Assembly: GCF_029227915.1 (NCBI RefSeq)
Contig: NC_079886.1
Location: 15,788,501-15,848,500, forward strand
Reading direction: 5' to 3'
Length of the DNA stretch: 60,000 bases
From: Hydractinia symbiolongicarpus
Taxonomy: Eukaryota > Cnidaria > Hydrozoa > Anthoathecata > Hydractiniidae
Below are positions 46,121-58,958 of the stretch, piece after piece. Below the pieces are notes generated by a model. That model was not told the origin of the DNA, did no database searches, and saw only the letters and a list, made by a program, of their open reading frames with translations. The position numbers and the translations under genes were made by a program. How positions within the stretch are numbered: position 1 is the first letter of the stretch; each line of letters begins with the position of its first letter.

Positions 46121-46450
46121 TGGCACCGTAGATTAGTCATCATAGCTCTTGTACTCTGTGCGGGAACAACATTGGCGAGTGAATGTTACCATAGCCCCGG
46201 GTTAACCCAAGCCATGTGAGGGAAATTGGCGAGATGGCATTCTGTGTGGGCCGTTTGATGTTGCCGAGAGTTGTCTAGTAGAGCGCGGGCCCTAATTGGG
46301 TCTGCATAGCTCAAAATAAGCATTAAATATATATTCTAGGATTCTCCATCTAAGCCATGGCCCCTTCTGGATATAATAGACAGGGTATATCACTCGATAT
46401 TTGTGAGGCTAGCCATGTAAAATATGCACTTCTATCCATCCATCCATCCA
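46121..46450 (+). mobile_element. tRNA-derived SINE, copy 2 (inverted relative to copy 1)
   Basis: The head ggcaccgtagattagtcatc is followed by cttgtactctgtgcgggaac, but the B box is deleted (the sequence jumps to attggcgagtgaatg). The body matches copy 1 through gggttaacccaagccatgtg and agagcgcgggccctaattgg and ends in an (ATCC)n tail at about 46434-46450. Confidence 0.8.
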
Positions 46451-47504
46451 ATCAACAACCTTGAACCACCATTGAAAGATTAAACATTTTTTATTGTAAA
46501 TGATGAGATGCTTTTTCTTGTATCACAAACGCTATAAATGAAATAATTTTCTTCAACTTGTCTGCTGACCTATTCTTCTAATATTTTAAAGGTTGGATAG
46601 AGAAAATACAATATTGAAGCCTTGCATTTACCCACTATAGTCACACACATTTAATACAAACATATTGATTGCTAATTAGTTATTTTCACATTTGGAGCTT
46701 TAATTAATGCTAAATGTTTCAGCAGAGGAAACTAATTTGTTTTATTTGCCTGCTGTTTGTATTTTTTATGCTTGCTTAATAATGTCCTGAGTATTTTAAA
46801 ATTAAAATAAGCAAAAAACCCTGCTTAGTAAAAAAAGTTTATATACCTTTTTTTCAGCTCTCAACAACAAGTACTAGTGCATGTAAAGCCTTCATGTAAG
46901 TTATAACAGCTGACCTGCCAGAGCAACTGCTTAATTAAAAGACACCAATTCTTTTTTGATGCTAAAGTGGTAAAAGCAAAGAGGCTCTATTCACATTTTT
47001 TTTTAATCTAGCATTACTGGGTACCACTAAATGGCCTCACTGGAAGCGAACACACTACCACAAGGTTCTTGTAATAAAAAAATTAATTTCTAACTTGATA
47101 TGTTTCTATAGGTTTGATCTTTTAAACAATCATTATAAGCATATTATAAATTTTATTATCTTTTGTTATAGCTATAATTATAGAGCATATCCCATCAATT
47201 ATTAATCTTTAAATTATTGGAATGATTAGTTTTATAGAAAATAACTGTCCTTAAATGTGAAATAAAAGTAAACTGGACAGATTGCATAATAGGAAAGTAA
47301 TTTTGAAAAGAACATCTGTGCCTTCAAATTTTTACAGTTTTTTAATATATTTTTAGTTTTCTATGTTTTACTTAATCACTAGTTATATATATATTTTGAT
47401 GAGCAGATTAAAAAAAATTGTCCAAAGTATCTACATAGTTTTGTAATTGATTTACATGATATCTTAGATTTTACAGTTAAATTACACTTACATCGCCTGC
47501 AACA
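46451..47504 (+). other. Amphiphysin 5' flank / possible 5' UTR intron
   Basis: AT-rich and without protein-coding features. A good acceptor (ttttacag, ending 47475) lies 29 nt before the ATG, so a non-coding first exon may lie upstream. The promoter cannot be placed. Confidence 0.45.
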
Positions 47505-50500
47505 ATGGCTGAAAAAAATGAAAAACATGGCAAGGAAAAAGGTGTTCTTGCTAGAACAGCTACATACACAAGTAAAAAAGCACGCCGCACAACAGCAAAG
47601 GTAATAAATCTACTTTACATACCATCTATAGATGTCTACTATGCTCACTACTATGATATTGAAACTCTTTATTAGCTTAAGCAACGAGTTGGAAAAGGAG
47701 ACGAAACAAAAGATGAAGTCTTTGATGAGTTTGTTTTGAATTTCAATAAGCAACAGGTAAGCCAACATTTGGTGTGCAATCATTAGCAACAACAGTCTAA
47801 GAAAAGTTTTTATAAGCACTGGTGATTATTTTATGTGTTGCGAAATGTGAAACAATTCTAATTAACAAGGCTGTGTGTGTATGCTTTTGTTTTTAAAAAC
47901 AGGCTGCTGCTACTCGTTTATACACAGAACTAAGAAACTATCTGCGGTGTATTACAGGTAATTTGGTATTATAACTGGTACTATGTGTTGTTAGGGTTTC
48001 TTGGAAAAACATAGCAAAGGTTCTATTAGGGATACTGAAATACACAATCAGTTTAAACTGACAGTTTATATGGTTGATAAGAAAAATTGATCATATAAAT
48101 GATGGATTTTTATGTATTTATTTAAATCCTGGAAAAATTTGCTAATTACTAAGTAACTTCTTCCTTAAGAAATTGTTCGCTTGCCGTAACCCTGACTCGT
48201 AAAAAATAACTCAAGTCGGCCGGTTAGGGAAATTATTTTTTTGGTCCTCTTTCCAGACAATAAAGACGTGATGTTATACAGCAACTACATAACAGTTTTT
48301 CTGAGTTGTTCACGTTCCTCACACCTACTTGAAACCACAAAATGTGTCAAAGCATATGATAACTTTTGATTTTTGAATATTAAATTATGTCAAAAGGAAA
48401 AATTGTCCCATAGGGACTACAACAATGAAAATAATTAAATAACAAAAGCCGTACAATTCATCGATTCACCGCGCACTCTTATTTCTTTTTGTTTTTTAAT
48501 AACAAACTATAAAATTTCCAATCAGAGAAACAATAGCGGTATTTCACTCAAAAAAGCTTTGTGATTTAGAACGATTTTTACTGCGTTGTGCTTGTTAAGC
48601 ACAACGCAGTAAAAATCGTTCTGCATTCTTGGACAAGCACATTCATTCATTTTTTTATTCTTTACCCAATGTTGATACAGGTGAATAGGTGGTGGATAAA
48701 CTAACAATGGAACCTTCAACCTCGTGCCCGGGATTCACTGCTTATCGTCCAAAAAAAAGTGCTAAAGGCAAAAGAAAACCACACGGAATAACTGTGTGAC
48801 TACCAGACAAATCTGTCACTTTATCACTGGATATACTTACGCAGTTTTAAATACGAATGAGCCTGGCACAGGAGTCGAACCTGATGCACTTATTTCGTGA
48901 GTATACCTCAAGCATAGCAACAACAGCAAAAAAAAAAAAAAAGATTTGCGTAAATTTCACTCGTTGTCAGTGAAAAAGGTCTGAAAAAAAGAATTTTTAT
49001 GTCCCCCCGACACAAATTTTTTTCAGTCGGCGCCATTTTCACGATATCGGTCGGGTTACGGCAACCAAATAATTTTTTATAGATGGCCTTATTCTCATAT
49101 TTGTTGAAATAATCAAGAGTGTGAACCAATGTCCTCGGTACTAGTTTGTTCTGTTGACGTGCTTTGTTTTAGTTACTGTCAATTTTTTATGGTTCATTGC
49201 TATATTGGAATTTGCTGAATTTTTGTTTATGTTTGGTCAAAGGATTAATCTTTCAACACTGTTGATTGTTGTTATAGCCACTCAAAAAAGTCATTGACTT
49301 TGTGTGTATCCCCAAGATCTGCAAAATTTGTTATATTCAGGTCAACAAGGTAGAACGGCGAACAGCGTACGCTCAAGTTTCACACCTTTTTCTCAGAGGC
49401 GGTAGTTGTTTAAAAGTGGAAAGAACATATGTGCTTATGGGGTGTGAGAGCTATCTCGGGAACTGTTTGTTCTCACAGTGAAATTCTGGTCTAAGCTCCC
49501 TTAAATTGCAGATTTTGTTGCAAGATGCAGCAAAATTTATCAGTGGCACCCAATTTTCTATTTTTGTTTGTTTTCGAAAGGATGTTATATGTTTTTGTTT
49601 GCAGCAAAAAACTGTGCACTGAAGCGTTGTAGAAACACTCTACTGCTATATTTTTTCAAGGTATTTAAAGCTAAAAGTTGAATTTGAATTTGGCATTTGT
49701 CACAATATGTTTTGATGCAGCTTTTTTTTTAAAAAAAACAGAAAACCTCCTCAAAGTTTGTTGAGAACTCAATGCCTTTTGGTAACTAAAAAGTTAAAGA
49801 AAGTGTGGAATTTTTTACCTTAATTTTACTTTCGACAATATCGCTCTGATAAATTCAGTGTTTTATGGCATTAGATTTACTTATTTGTATTCAAACAGCA
49901 GTAGTGTTATGTAGACGCCATTTTCAAAGTCTTAGCGACTTTTTACATTACGTGTGAAGCAGGAGTATTTGATATCATGTAAAAAGCTACACGTTTTTAA
50001 TTTACAGAAAACCATCCTGTGTGTAGCTATGCCGGACTGAGTACCAGGGCTTTAAAAATTAAAAAAATCTAGGTATATATCTTTTCGTGTACCTTTAGGT
50101 TCATTAGGTGCCAGAGCAGGTGCCTCGTATTTTCGTTCACCTCAAAACCTTGTAGGCACAGGCGTGTACGCCATTACAGCATCTCACTGAGCATCTTGAT
50201 ATCAGTTGTATTTTTTGTTTGTTTGAAATATTCATAATTAATAATATGAACATGAAATAAGCAAACAGTTTCACAATATTTTTGTCTTGGTTAAATTGAG
50301 TGGCGCCTGTTCCTTGGTTCACATGTTGTTTACAGTCCCTTTTAAAATTTGAATTACGCGCATTACAATGGAAGTTTTTATCTGGTTTATCACTGGTGAG
50401 AAGACGAGAAAATTGAACTTGACAGCATCAATTTTTTATGTGCACATTTTTTTATGTACGTTAAGCAAAGTTTAGGTGCAGGCTTATGAGGGTTACCTAA

Positions 50501-53500
50501 TTTTTGATGTACAAAATGATCGTTTAGTTTGAGCATGCATAAAATTGGTGTAAACAGGTTTGGTTCATCCATTTAAACTGATCCGTTTAAACTGATTCAA
50601 AATTTCAGCCTTAAGGGAAAATTATGAAATATTTTGAGATTTTTCTTCTAAAATGTTTTCCTTTTAAATTACTACAATTACTATGTATTGTACACTATGC
50701 TTTCAATCATTCTGGTTAAGCAGCAAAGGAAACAAATATTTAAAGCTATTGTTGTCATAGTGATCTAATTCTCACAATGTGGAAAGTTCCTTTTTTGCAT
50801 ACAGTGGAAACTTATATTTCTGTGTTCAGTGCTTCTATTTTAAGTTAAACTTACAACCAAATAATTTTTGCCTAGGAAAATTAGTTCAAAAACAAGCTGA
50901 TTAATTGATCTAAAGACACATTTTTAGTCATCTTTTTGTTGTACTGGATCCGGCGAACAGTTTAATTAAAGCGAAACTACTTAGAATTGAGTAAAAAATA
51001 ACAAAGCATTTTTAGCACAGCCCTTATAAAAAAGTTCAGTAAATGAGAACCTTAAATGTGAAGGATGTTAGTTTATTAAATTAATACAAAAAATACACTT
51101 GAAAAATCATATTTTCCTACGAGTAACATCAATCTTAAATTTTTAAGATCAATCCTTTATGTTGTGAAAAACTAGTGTAAAACTAGCTGTTAAGAATATA
51201 TATTTTGTTTTTAGTGTGGTCTAAGTGTACGTTATATTTTTAGCCATGCAACTTGCTGCGTCAAATTTTGGAGAAGCAGTGAAAGATGTTTATGAAGATG
51301 AATGGTCCGGCAAAGAATCCTTAATACAGTACTTTAAAGTAAATAATTCTTTCCACTCAAAATACCTATAATAAATTACCTTATCAGGGAATAAAAAATT
51401 GGAGGGAAGGGATGGAGAAATTTGAGGAAAACCTAACTAATCTCAAATTATTTATTTTTTCCTGACTAAATGCTCAAGCTAATTATTTAAGAATTAAAAT
51501 TTATTAAGAAAAAACTTGATTTTGCAAGTTTATTCCAGACAAAAAAATAATTAATTATGCAAACTTTCATCAGTGATTTTGAAGTTGCTTCACCTAAAGG
51601 TTTCAACAAAGATATCATGAGCAGCTAAGCACCAGGCCAAATAACTGCCCAGTTTTTATTGCTTTTTCAAAAACTTAAGTGTCCGTATCCCAATATAAGT
51701 CCCATAGTTGTTTCAACATGTAGAAAAAGAACTTTTTCAAGTGTACCATTTACGTTTATTGTGGACAACATGTTATTAGTCATCCATGTTTTAACTCAAA
51801 CATACTACTTTAGGATGCAGAGAGCAATTGGAAGTGTCTAAGCTCTCGTGTAGCAGAAGAGATATTGGAACCTCTTAATTCATATCAAAAACCTTTTGCA
51901 GATGTGAAAGTATGTGTCTTTTTCATAAATATTTTTACATATGTGACCATTACAGGGAATTTGATAACAAGCTATAATTATCGATAGCTATTTAGCGATA
52001 ATTAGTTAAAAAAACAATGAAATTATCTTTAAATAGAAATTACAATGCTAAGCTATATTTATCACTAATTTCATTTGTTTTCGCTGCCCATATAGATAAT
52101 CGCGCAATATGGCTAACACATGCATTTTATAGCTAATTATGCGGAAAGCAAGTAAGACAACATTCTGTTAATGTTTGTCGATTAAATAACTTGCAAAACA
52201 CCAAAGATGGTTTGCTTGATGTTTTCATAAATTGTATTAATACTTTTTTTAGAACTGTGAATATAATTTGTTAGATTGCTGTAAAGCTATATAGTGATAA
52301 ACAATGCTAAGCTATATTTATCACTAATTTCATTTGTTTTCGCTGCCCATATAGATAATCCCGCAATATGGCTAACACATGCATTTTATAGCTAATTATG
52401 CGGAAAGCAAGTAACACAACATTCTGTTAATGTTTGTCGATTAAATAACTTGAAAAACACCAAAGATTGTTTGCTTGATGTTTTCATAAGTTGTATTAAT
52501 ACTTTTTTTGGAATTGTGAATATAATTTGTTAGATTGCTGTAAAAAATAACATTAAAATAGTCTCTTTAAAATTTTTTTGTTCTGCAAAATACTACACGC
52601 TGTAAATATGCAGCGCTGTCCAGACCCCTTTGTTTTAGATTCTTCTTTTGGATACAATGGCTGCGCTGGGAAACCTTATTAAATTAGCTTACTACTTTAT
52701 AACAAGTGAGAAACAAGTTTCTTTTTGTATAAAAGTCTACGCCAATAAATTTACAGCTTTTTGAAAACTAAAATAAATCTGGGCTAGGGGAGCTAGCTGG
52801 CCTCTAACAGTTCATTGGAATAATTTTAATTGTTATCGTTTAATTTGCCAAACTTTCAGTCAGAAAAAATTATATTATATCAGCAAATAGAATAAGAAAA
52901 TACTGCTTAAATGCAGATTTATGCAACCAAATTAGGGGGTGTTAGATTTTTTTACTGCTTGCATGCCTGGAGATTTCTTTATGTTACACAAAATTGCTAA
53001 TTTTTTTTAGCTCGTGTGTGGTCATTCTGTAACTAATTTTTCCCATATTTTTTTGTTTCGTGGCAATGGAATCATATATCGGACATTTCATTTATGAGAG
53101 ATGGTGTCGTCAGAAATTTAATATTTTGATACCCAATTTTTGGGCGAAAATTTCATTGCATATTTCTTTATGGTGGAAAATAGTTTTTTTTGCTACAGAA
53201 AGCTTAATGGTTCCCATGGTTCACTCCAGAATTATATATTTATAGTGATGTGTTTTGATCGAAAAAATAAATTTATCCTCTTCTTTTTAGTGATAGTGAA
53301 GTTACCTAAAATTAGGATCTGTTTATACGTCAGCTTTTCTCTAGAACCGTTCATCACGATTTTCTGATTTTTTGCACCAAGTTATTTATAAATAAATACT
53401 AGGAAGTAACTTTTTTGGATTTATAGAAAAAATCATAATCGCACCATTTAGGCCAAAATGGTTTCATGAGTTTTGCTCTAAAGATTATCAATAATTTTTA

Positions 53501-56500
53501 GTACAGATCATTATGTACAAATTTTGTTTGGTCTTATATGCAGGAAGACTTGATTATTATTATTTGTTCTTCAGATTTTTTTCACCAAGTTACTTCTCAA
53601 TAAAGCCTAGTAGAAAGTGACATTCTTGGATTTTTAGGAAAAAAAAGGTTCTATTTTAAGCCAACAACCCAATATTTGGCACCTGTAATCTAGCAACTTC
53701 GAGGCTAAATTTGTGTTTCATTACTTTTTGCTATAAATAGGTTTAAAATATTATTGCAGATCATTATCTACAAATTTTATTTGGTCCTACATGCGGCCTC
53801 TGGTTTCAAAATTAGCTAAAAATATGGTTTTTCACATTTCCCTAAAATTGATAAAATATAACCTGAGAAGAGAAAATTATTTACAAATATTAGTTTTAAT
53901 TAATTTTTGAAAAAAAAATATACTACCACCCAAAATTAACCATAAATAAGGTTTTAATGTTTGTCTTCAAATTTCATTCTTTATTCTCATGTTTCATAAT
54001 CGAATGTGAGCATTAAGATTAAACTAAACTTGTTTCACTGTACAGAAATATTTTTGATATAGTTTAACATTATTAGTAAGTAGCACTATTTAAATTTTAG
54101 AAAATTTGTCTTTATTTTACATATTTTTTTAAAAAAAATTGGTAAACTTCAAAAGTGTTAAATTATAAATTATAACATATCACAAGGAGAGTATTTGCAT
54201 CCCTAGTTTTTGCATTTTACTTCACATATAATATGAAATGGAAATGTTTATGTTTAAATTATTTCCTCATGATGGTGAAATAATTTTTAATTTTATAAAG
54301 GAAGAAACTGTTAAAGATAGAATAATTAAAAAAAATAACTTTTTGAGGAAACAGCAAGATTAAAAAATAATTGTCTGAGGAAACAATGCAAAGAATTCTA
54401 TGCTGGGAAACACACTCTTCCCCCGATATAACTTTCACGTCCTTCACCACTTTCTTGTCTGACTTTCTGACCATGAAGTAATCTATCTGTGTCCTACAGC
54501 CACCTGACTCATACGTTATCAGCCTATACTTTGTCTCTTACTGAATGATGTGTTGTAAACCACCATGTCCGTTGCCATTCCAAACTCAAGCAATCTCTCC
54601 CCTTCCTTATTTCTGCTCCCAAATCCATAGCCTCCATGCACACCTCTATAACCTTCAGATGACTTCCCAACATGACCATTAAAGTCGCCGCCCACCATGA
54701 CAAGTTCAGTGTCTCCAAACGTTAATGTGACTGCTATTAACTCATCATAAAACTTATCTTTATCTTCCTCACTGAGTCCACACTGTGGAGCATAAACTGA
54801 CAGAAAAATGACAATCCTATTACCTATCAAAAACTTTATCACTTTAATACGACTATTAACATGCATAACATCTATTACTTTTTCTACCCACTTCTCTGCA
54901 ACAGTTTCCTGAAGTAAGAACTATATAAAAACGCGCGCCCTGTTGAAGTAAACAAAAGCATAACTATCCACATGTTCGACGGCTATCCTCTTGCTTTATT
55001 CTCTAGATCATGATCCTGTAAAAAATAAAAATTATCCTGACTAAACCTAGCTAAAAATCAAGGTAATTAGATAAACTTTCTTGGTCATTTTTGAATCTTC
55101 TGTTTGCGTTCTTTATCCAGAAAATATTTATCTAAAAAGAAGAAATTAACACATATCAAATATCCCCAAAGTCCCAGATTGGCAATTAGTTTTATTCTGA
55201 AATAAAAACAAAGCTACATAGCTAGCGTTTTTCTTAGCTAACGCCACCATTTTATGATTATAATTTATTCAGCAATAAATTTGTAAGAGATATAGCGGTA
55301 AATTTAGCGATAAAATAGCCTTAGCTATAATTAGCGATAATTTCCAATAAATATTAACATTTATCGATAATCCTCTTACTGTTAGCGATATAGGCACATC
55401 AATAAGTGAAAATCGCTATATAACTGTTATCAAATTCCCTGGAATCGTCACATATAAGGTTTTCTGTACACATAAAAAGCCTGAAACACCTGAAAAATCA
55501 GGCCTATTTGTAAATCTGAGGGATAACCTGGAAATACCAGGAGCAAGGTTGACAACCCAGTCAAATACTTTTTATTTTTTACTAATTTTATCAGGAAAGA
55601 TTCTTTTTAAATTCACTGCACTTTAAGAATTTAAGCTCTGGTAATATTGTATCTATGTTTTTTTTCTGAATTTTTGCCTTTTTTAATCATTATGTCACAA
55701 AAAATAATTATTTTAGTACTTTTATTATACATAGATGTTTATTTAAATCAGGTGTGTTGATAGCAAAGGAAAATAGCTTTCACAAACTCAAGAATTTTGA
55801 AGCCTGTTAAAGTTACTTATCACATCTGTGTACAAGACCAATAATGACAATTTCATACGTTTACCATGCAAAAAATTGAGATTGAGGTGCTGCTCTTCTA
55901 GACGTTTCTGGCTACAGACTGTTTAATAATTTTTACGAATTAAAAAAATCGATCACATAAAACATAACAAGTGATTGTTCTTTATAATCGTTGAATAAAA
56001 CTATGACATGCATTTCCATGCCCCCCTTCATGCCATCATATTTCTCTCGTACGTTTTAATATTGAATTTCCTGGCAATATGTTTTGAAGAGGACTTAAAT
56101 TTGAACTGATTATGTCTGAAATTAATTAGTACATGTGAATTTCTTTTTCAAATTATTGATGAAAATATCCACGTCATATTTTAGCATAAGATACACAAAA
56201 GGGCAAGAAAACTAGTGGATTATGATCACTCCAGACATGCTGTAGATGTAAGTGTGAAATGGTTGTACTTTCACAAACTGAAAATTTTTAGCACACGATT
56301 TAACAAAATCCTATGAAGAAAGTGTGTCCTCCTTATCTTCACTTTTCACTTACTCTAGACTCTTCGTGCAAAAGGTGCAACAAAATCAAGTGATGCGAAG
56401 AAACTAAATCAGGTAAAATGGCTGACACGCGGCCTTTTAACAGAGAGATAGAGCAAGAAGCAACTTTAATTTTTGCTTCAGGCAGGAAGTAAGGAACAAT

Positions 56501-57387
56501 GATGATTGGAATTCTCCCAGTTGGTGACTAAGCTACTTATCACTTACAACAAGAACAGGAATTCTTGTTTTTTGTCTTGAATATTTTTTTTTATACTTGT
56601 TACACTACTTTGTTACAACCTTGGTATAAAAGTATAAAGAGAAAATGGGAAACTGAACAATTATTTAAAATATAAAATTACAGTACTTTGTCAGTTTAAA
56701 AGTTTTCCTGTTTTATCTTGTATTACAATTCTCATATATTAAGGTATAATTTTGTAACCCTCTGCAAACATTATATATTGTTCTAATTTTATCATAGGCA
56801 GAGGAGGAATACCAGAAAGCAAAGGACGTTTTTATTGAGTTAACTTCAGAATTGTACGAAGAACTACCTGCTCTATATGATAGGTATATATAGGTCTGTT
56901 TATTTGACAGATAGAAAACTTTACGAAAATTGTTTCACGTAAAGTTTTCGCAGAGATCTGGAAAGTTTGGAAAGTTAGATAACCAAGGTTTAGTGTCAAG
57001 CTGAAATCTTAAAAAATTCAATATTATGGTACGCGTTTTATCAGCAAAATTATACTTAAAGAAGTTGCTAATAACAAAACCTGTGCAGACTCAGCAGTAA
57101 AGAAAGACTGGTGATTGAAGGGGTCGTGTTAAGAACTCTTCACTCTTATTTTAGCCGCATTGGATTTTACGTTTCCTGTTTTCAAAGCATCTTTACCTTG
57201 GAAGAGGTTTTCCATAGAGACGCATCCGTTGTAAGTTTATCATGTTGTTAGGTCTAAGCAGGCTAGTGAGAACTCTTCCATATTTTTATAAGCTTGCTTA
57301 TAAAACATTGTGTTTTTCTTTTTTTTAGATTAGACATTCGTTAAATGACCTGATGGACCAGTTAATCACAGACTTTTCGGCTGGCAC
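47505..57387 (+). CDS. Amphiphysin exons 1-10: N-BAR domain
   Basis: Exon 1 gives the basic N-terminus (helix 0), [18 protein letters not shown]. Exon 2 gives [15 protein letters not shown], the family signature. Exon 4 has [16 protein letters not shown]. Exon 6 gives [17 protein letters not shown]. Exon 8 ends [11 protein letters not shown]. Exon 9 gives [20 protein letters not shown]. Exon 10 gives [10 protein letters not shown]. The last donor, gtatag (57388), is weak; reading through it would stop at 57471. Exon 6 uses the first of two nearby AGs (56184), which keeps two extra codons (HK) matching the family length. Confidence 0.93.
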
Positions 57388-58958
57388 GTATAGTACGAGA
57401 AAACCTTTCTCAGCTGGCCTGTATGGAGTTATTTCCCTACTAAATACATTTTTTTATGATAAGTGCCCATAACTTTCTTTATTTAACTGCTTTCAAATTT
57501 GCTGGTTGGTTGGTTAAAATATGCGGAAAACTTAGCCATAACGTTTCTCGAAATTTATGTTTAGTCTTGTCTGAGTTTTAATCGAAACAAGCTGAAGCAC
57601 ATTTCTGTAATCTTTTATTCTGGTTACGTATCTGTATGAATGTTTTATCTTTGAACCATACGTTGTAGCGACATTTGTATCATTATTGGTGTCGTAACAG
57701 AGAAAACTGCCTCTCACGAAAATAACTTTTCGATGACACTGCTAACGTATTTTCCTGAAGCGAGAAATGATCTTGCAAAAGAAAGATGTATGTATATAAG
57801 ATAGTCTTCTTTTCTTTCAGTGAAACAACCGGCACAACAAGTGAAAAGGAAGATACTGATACTAAACTTTCCAGTGGTAGTCTGGCGCAATTTTATGACG
57901 TTGCCGTGCCGGGAAACGATCCAAACGTTAGCGTAGATTCTGTAGATTCCCCTCGCAACGAACAAGCAGCAGAAAACTCGACAGGGGAGAGCTCGACGTC
58001 AGAAAACGCGACAGACGAAAACTCGATGGCGGAAAACACAGTGACAGTAAACCAAGTACCAAGATATACGACAGCAGAATCAGAAGCAGAAAAAGATAAT
58101 ATAAACAATGAAAAAAAAGATGAGCCCCAAATAGAAGTGCCACATCAACCAGTCAGACCTGCACCTCGACCGCCACCCCCTGCACATTTAGCACAAGCTG
58201 CGACGCTGCCAGTAAATAGCACGCAAAATTCCGTTCCCCCAAGTAGACCTAAACCTCCGCTCATAAAAAAGACTGAGGAGAGGGAAAGTGGTTCTCAGAA
58301 CAACGAAAACATCGTAAGTTCGAACGTCTTTATATTTATCAATTAATATGTTAGTTTTTTGGTAAGCAGACCTGATATCTCTTTTCGTGTGTTCGTTAGC
58401 GTTGGAAAGTAGCCATTTCGAAGCCACTGCGATTTAAACTATTACTAAATGCTTTAACTTTAGGTTTCTTCGACGGTCATTAATTCGGATAATAATACCG
58501 AGCCACACTTGGAAACAAGTGAAGAACAGTATGAGGCGAAGGAAACAAAATTTAAGCCAACTGTCCCTCCTCCACCGCCTGTAGCGTCTGTATCTGCAGA
58601 GGTGCCACCGGCAGATGAATTAACTCAAGTTAAAGAAAGTGAAGCCACTACGATGGAGGGAGTAACATCAAACGTTATAGCATACAAGAATAATCTTTCG
58701 CCAACCAATCCTAATAAAAACAATCTTATTGTACCCACCTCCTTGTATCAGGTTTGTTTGTTTATTAATTTTTGATTTGTTTTGTTTAATTTCAGTCTAC
58801 TAAGCCTAGTCTATCTTTCCGTGGATAATAATTTTTTTAAAGTTCGCCCTTTTTAGGTGATTGCTACTCATAAGTATACACCGGAAGATGAAGATGAACT
58901 CTCATTTGAGAAAGGAGAAATTATTCATGTCATTCCTTTTGATGATCCAGAAGACCAG
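47505..58958 (+). CDS. Amphiphysin/BIN1 family protein, 3' end outside window
   Basis: Members sense and generate membrane curvature through an N-BAR dimer and recruit partners such as dynamin through SH3, in endocytosis or muscle T-tubules. Exons are 47505-47600, 47676-47756, 47903-47957, 51244-51338, 51814-51909, 56185-56247, 56359-56412, 56798-56883, 57155-57230, 57329-57387, 57821-58313, 58464-58751 and 58857-58958: 1644 nt, 548 codons, all in frame with GT-AG introns. The ATG (context acaATGg) starts [13 protein letters not shown], like the family's MAE start. The order is N-BAR, proline/acidic linker, SH3 (first half). No clathrin or AP2 motif (LLDLD, PWDLW, DPF, FxDxF) is visible in the linker, as in some invertebrate amphiphysins. 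The vertebrate paralogue (BIN1 or AMPH) cannot be chosen. Confidence 0.94.
48568..48622. repeat. Perfect hairpin, 25-bp arms, 5-nt loop
   Basis: The left arm begins agaacgatttttactgcgtt, the loop is tgtta, and the right arm is the exact reverse complement. It lies inside amphiphysin intron 3. Confidence 0.96.
48855..48925 (-). mobile_element. tRNA-like SINE head
   Basis: On the - strand: GTTGCTATGCTTGAGGTATA, then CGAAATAAGTGCATCA and GGTTCGACTCC, a perfect B box. The A-box region is degenerate and the acceptor ends do not pair. The body probably continues to about 48720. Confidence 0.55.
52042..52543 (+). repeat. 243-bp tandem duplication with 16-bp spacer
   Basis: 52042-52284 recurs at 52301-52543 with about seven substitutions (for example cgcgcaat/cccgcaat, gtaagac/gtaacac). 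It lies inside TIR element B. Confidence 0.93.
54390..54910 (-). mobile_element. RTE-type non-LTR endonuclease fragment
   Basis: [11 protein letters not shown], then [35 protein letters not shown] and [19 protein letters not shown], the apurinic-like endonuclease motifs (YAPQ, GDFN, RN.EG..L). A single frameshift near 54520-54540 is followed by the [14 protein letters not shown] and [10 protein letters not shown] motifs. The reverse transcriptase is absent. It is an old insertion in TIR element B. Confidence 0.8.
56914..56949. repeat. Inverted repeat, 12-bp arms
   Basis: gaaaactttacg and cgtaaagttttc separated by 12 nt, about 30 nt downstream of the amphiphysin exon 8 donor. Confidence 0.8.
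57821..58751 (+). CDS. Amphiphysin exons 11-12: acidic/proline-rich linker
   Basis: Exon 11 (57821-58313) has a Ser/Thr/Glu/Asn-rich stretch with repeated ENST/ENAT/ENSM units, then [14 protein letters not shown] and [12 protein letters not shown], both candidate SH3 ligands (PxxP with flanking basics). Exon 12 (58464-58751) adds [12 protein letters not shown]. These could bind the protein's own SH3 domain or other partners, but this is inference. The region is predicted to be disordered. Confidence 0.88.
58857..58958 (+). CDS. Amphiphysin exon 13: first half of SH3
   Basis: [20 protein letters not shown] gives the ALYDY-equivalent start, RT loop (EDEDEL) and diverging turn, then [13 protein letters not shown]. 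The GWxxG and PxNY parts must lie past 60000 or in an unseen exon; none was found from 58959 to 60000. Donor gtatgc. Confidence 0.9.

Larger units (their letters stand above)
51942..55452 (+). mobile_element. Large TIR element, copy B (3511 bp, TA flanks)
   Basis: The left end TGTGACCATTACAGGGAATT and right end in reverse TGTGACGATTCCAGGGAATT match, both continuing TGATAACA. TA flanks each end (51940-51941, 55453-55454). Interior: ttatcgctaa-rich subterminal zones, a 243-bp tandem duplication, two similar blocks at 53380-53560 and 53580-53790, and an inserted RTE fragment. No transposase. The element fills most of amphiphysin intron 5 and is in the opposite orientation to copy A in the DGK gene. 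Confidence 0.8.

Noticed and set aside
48568-48622. miRNA precursor
   Set aside because: The stem is perfect with a 5-nt loop and no bulges, with nothing visible to support processing; kept only as a structural finding.
57714-58427. Several - strand ORFs over amphiphysin
   Set aside because: Antisense shadows of the low-complexity proline/acidic linker exon.
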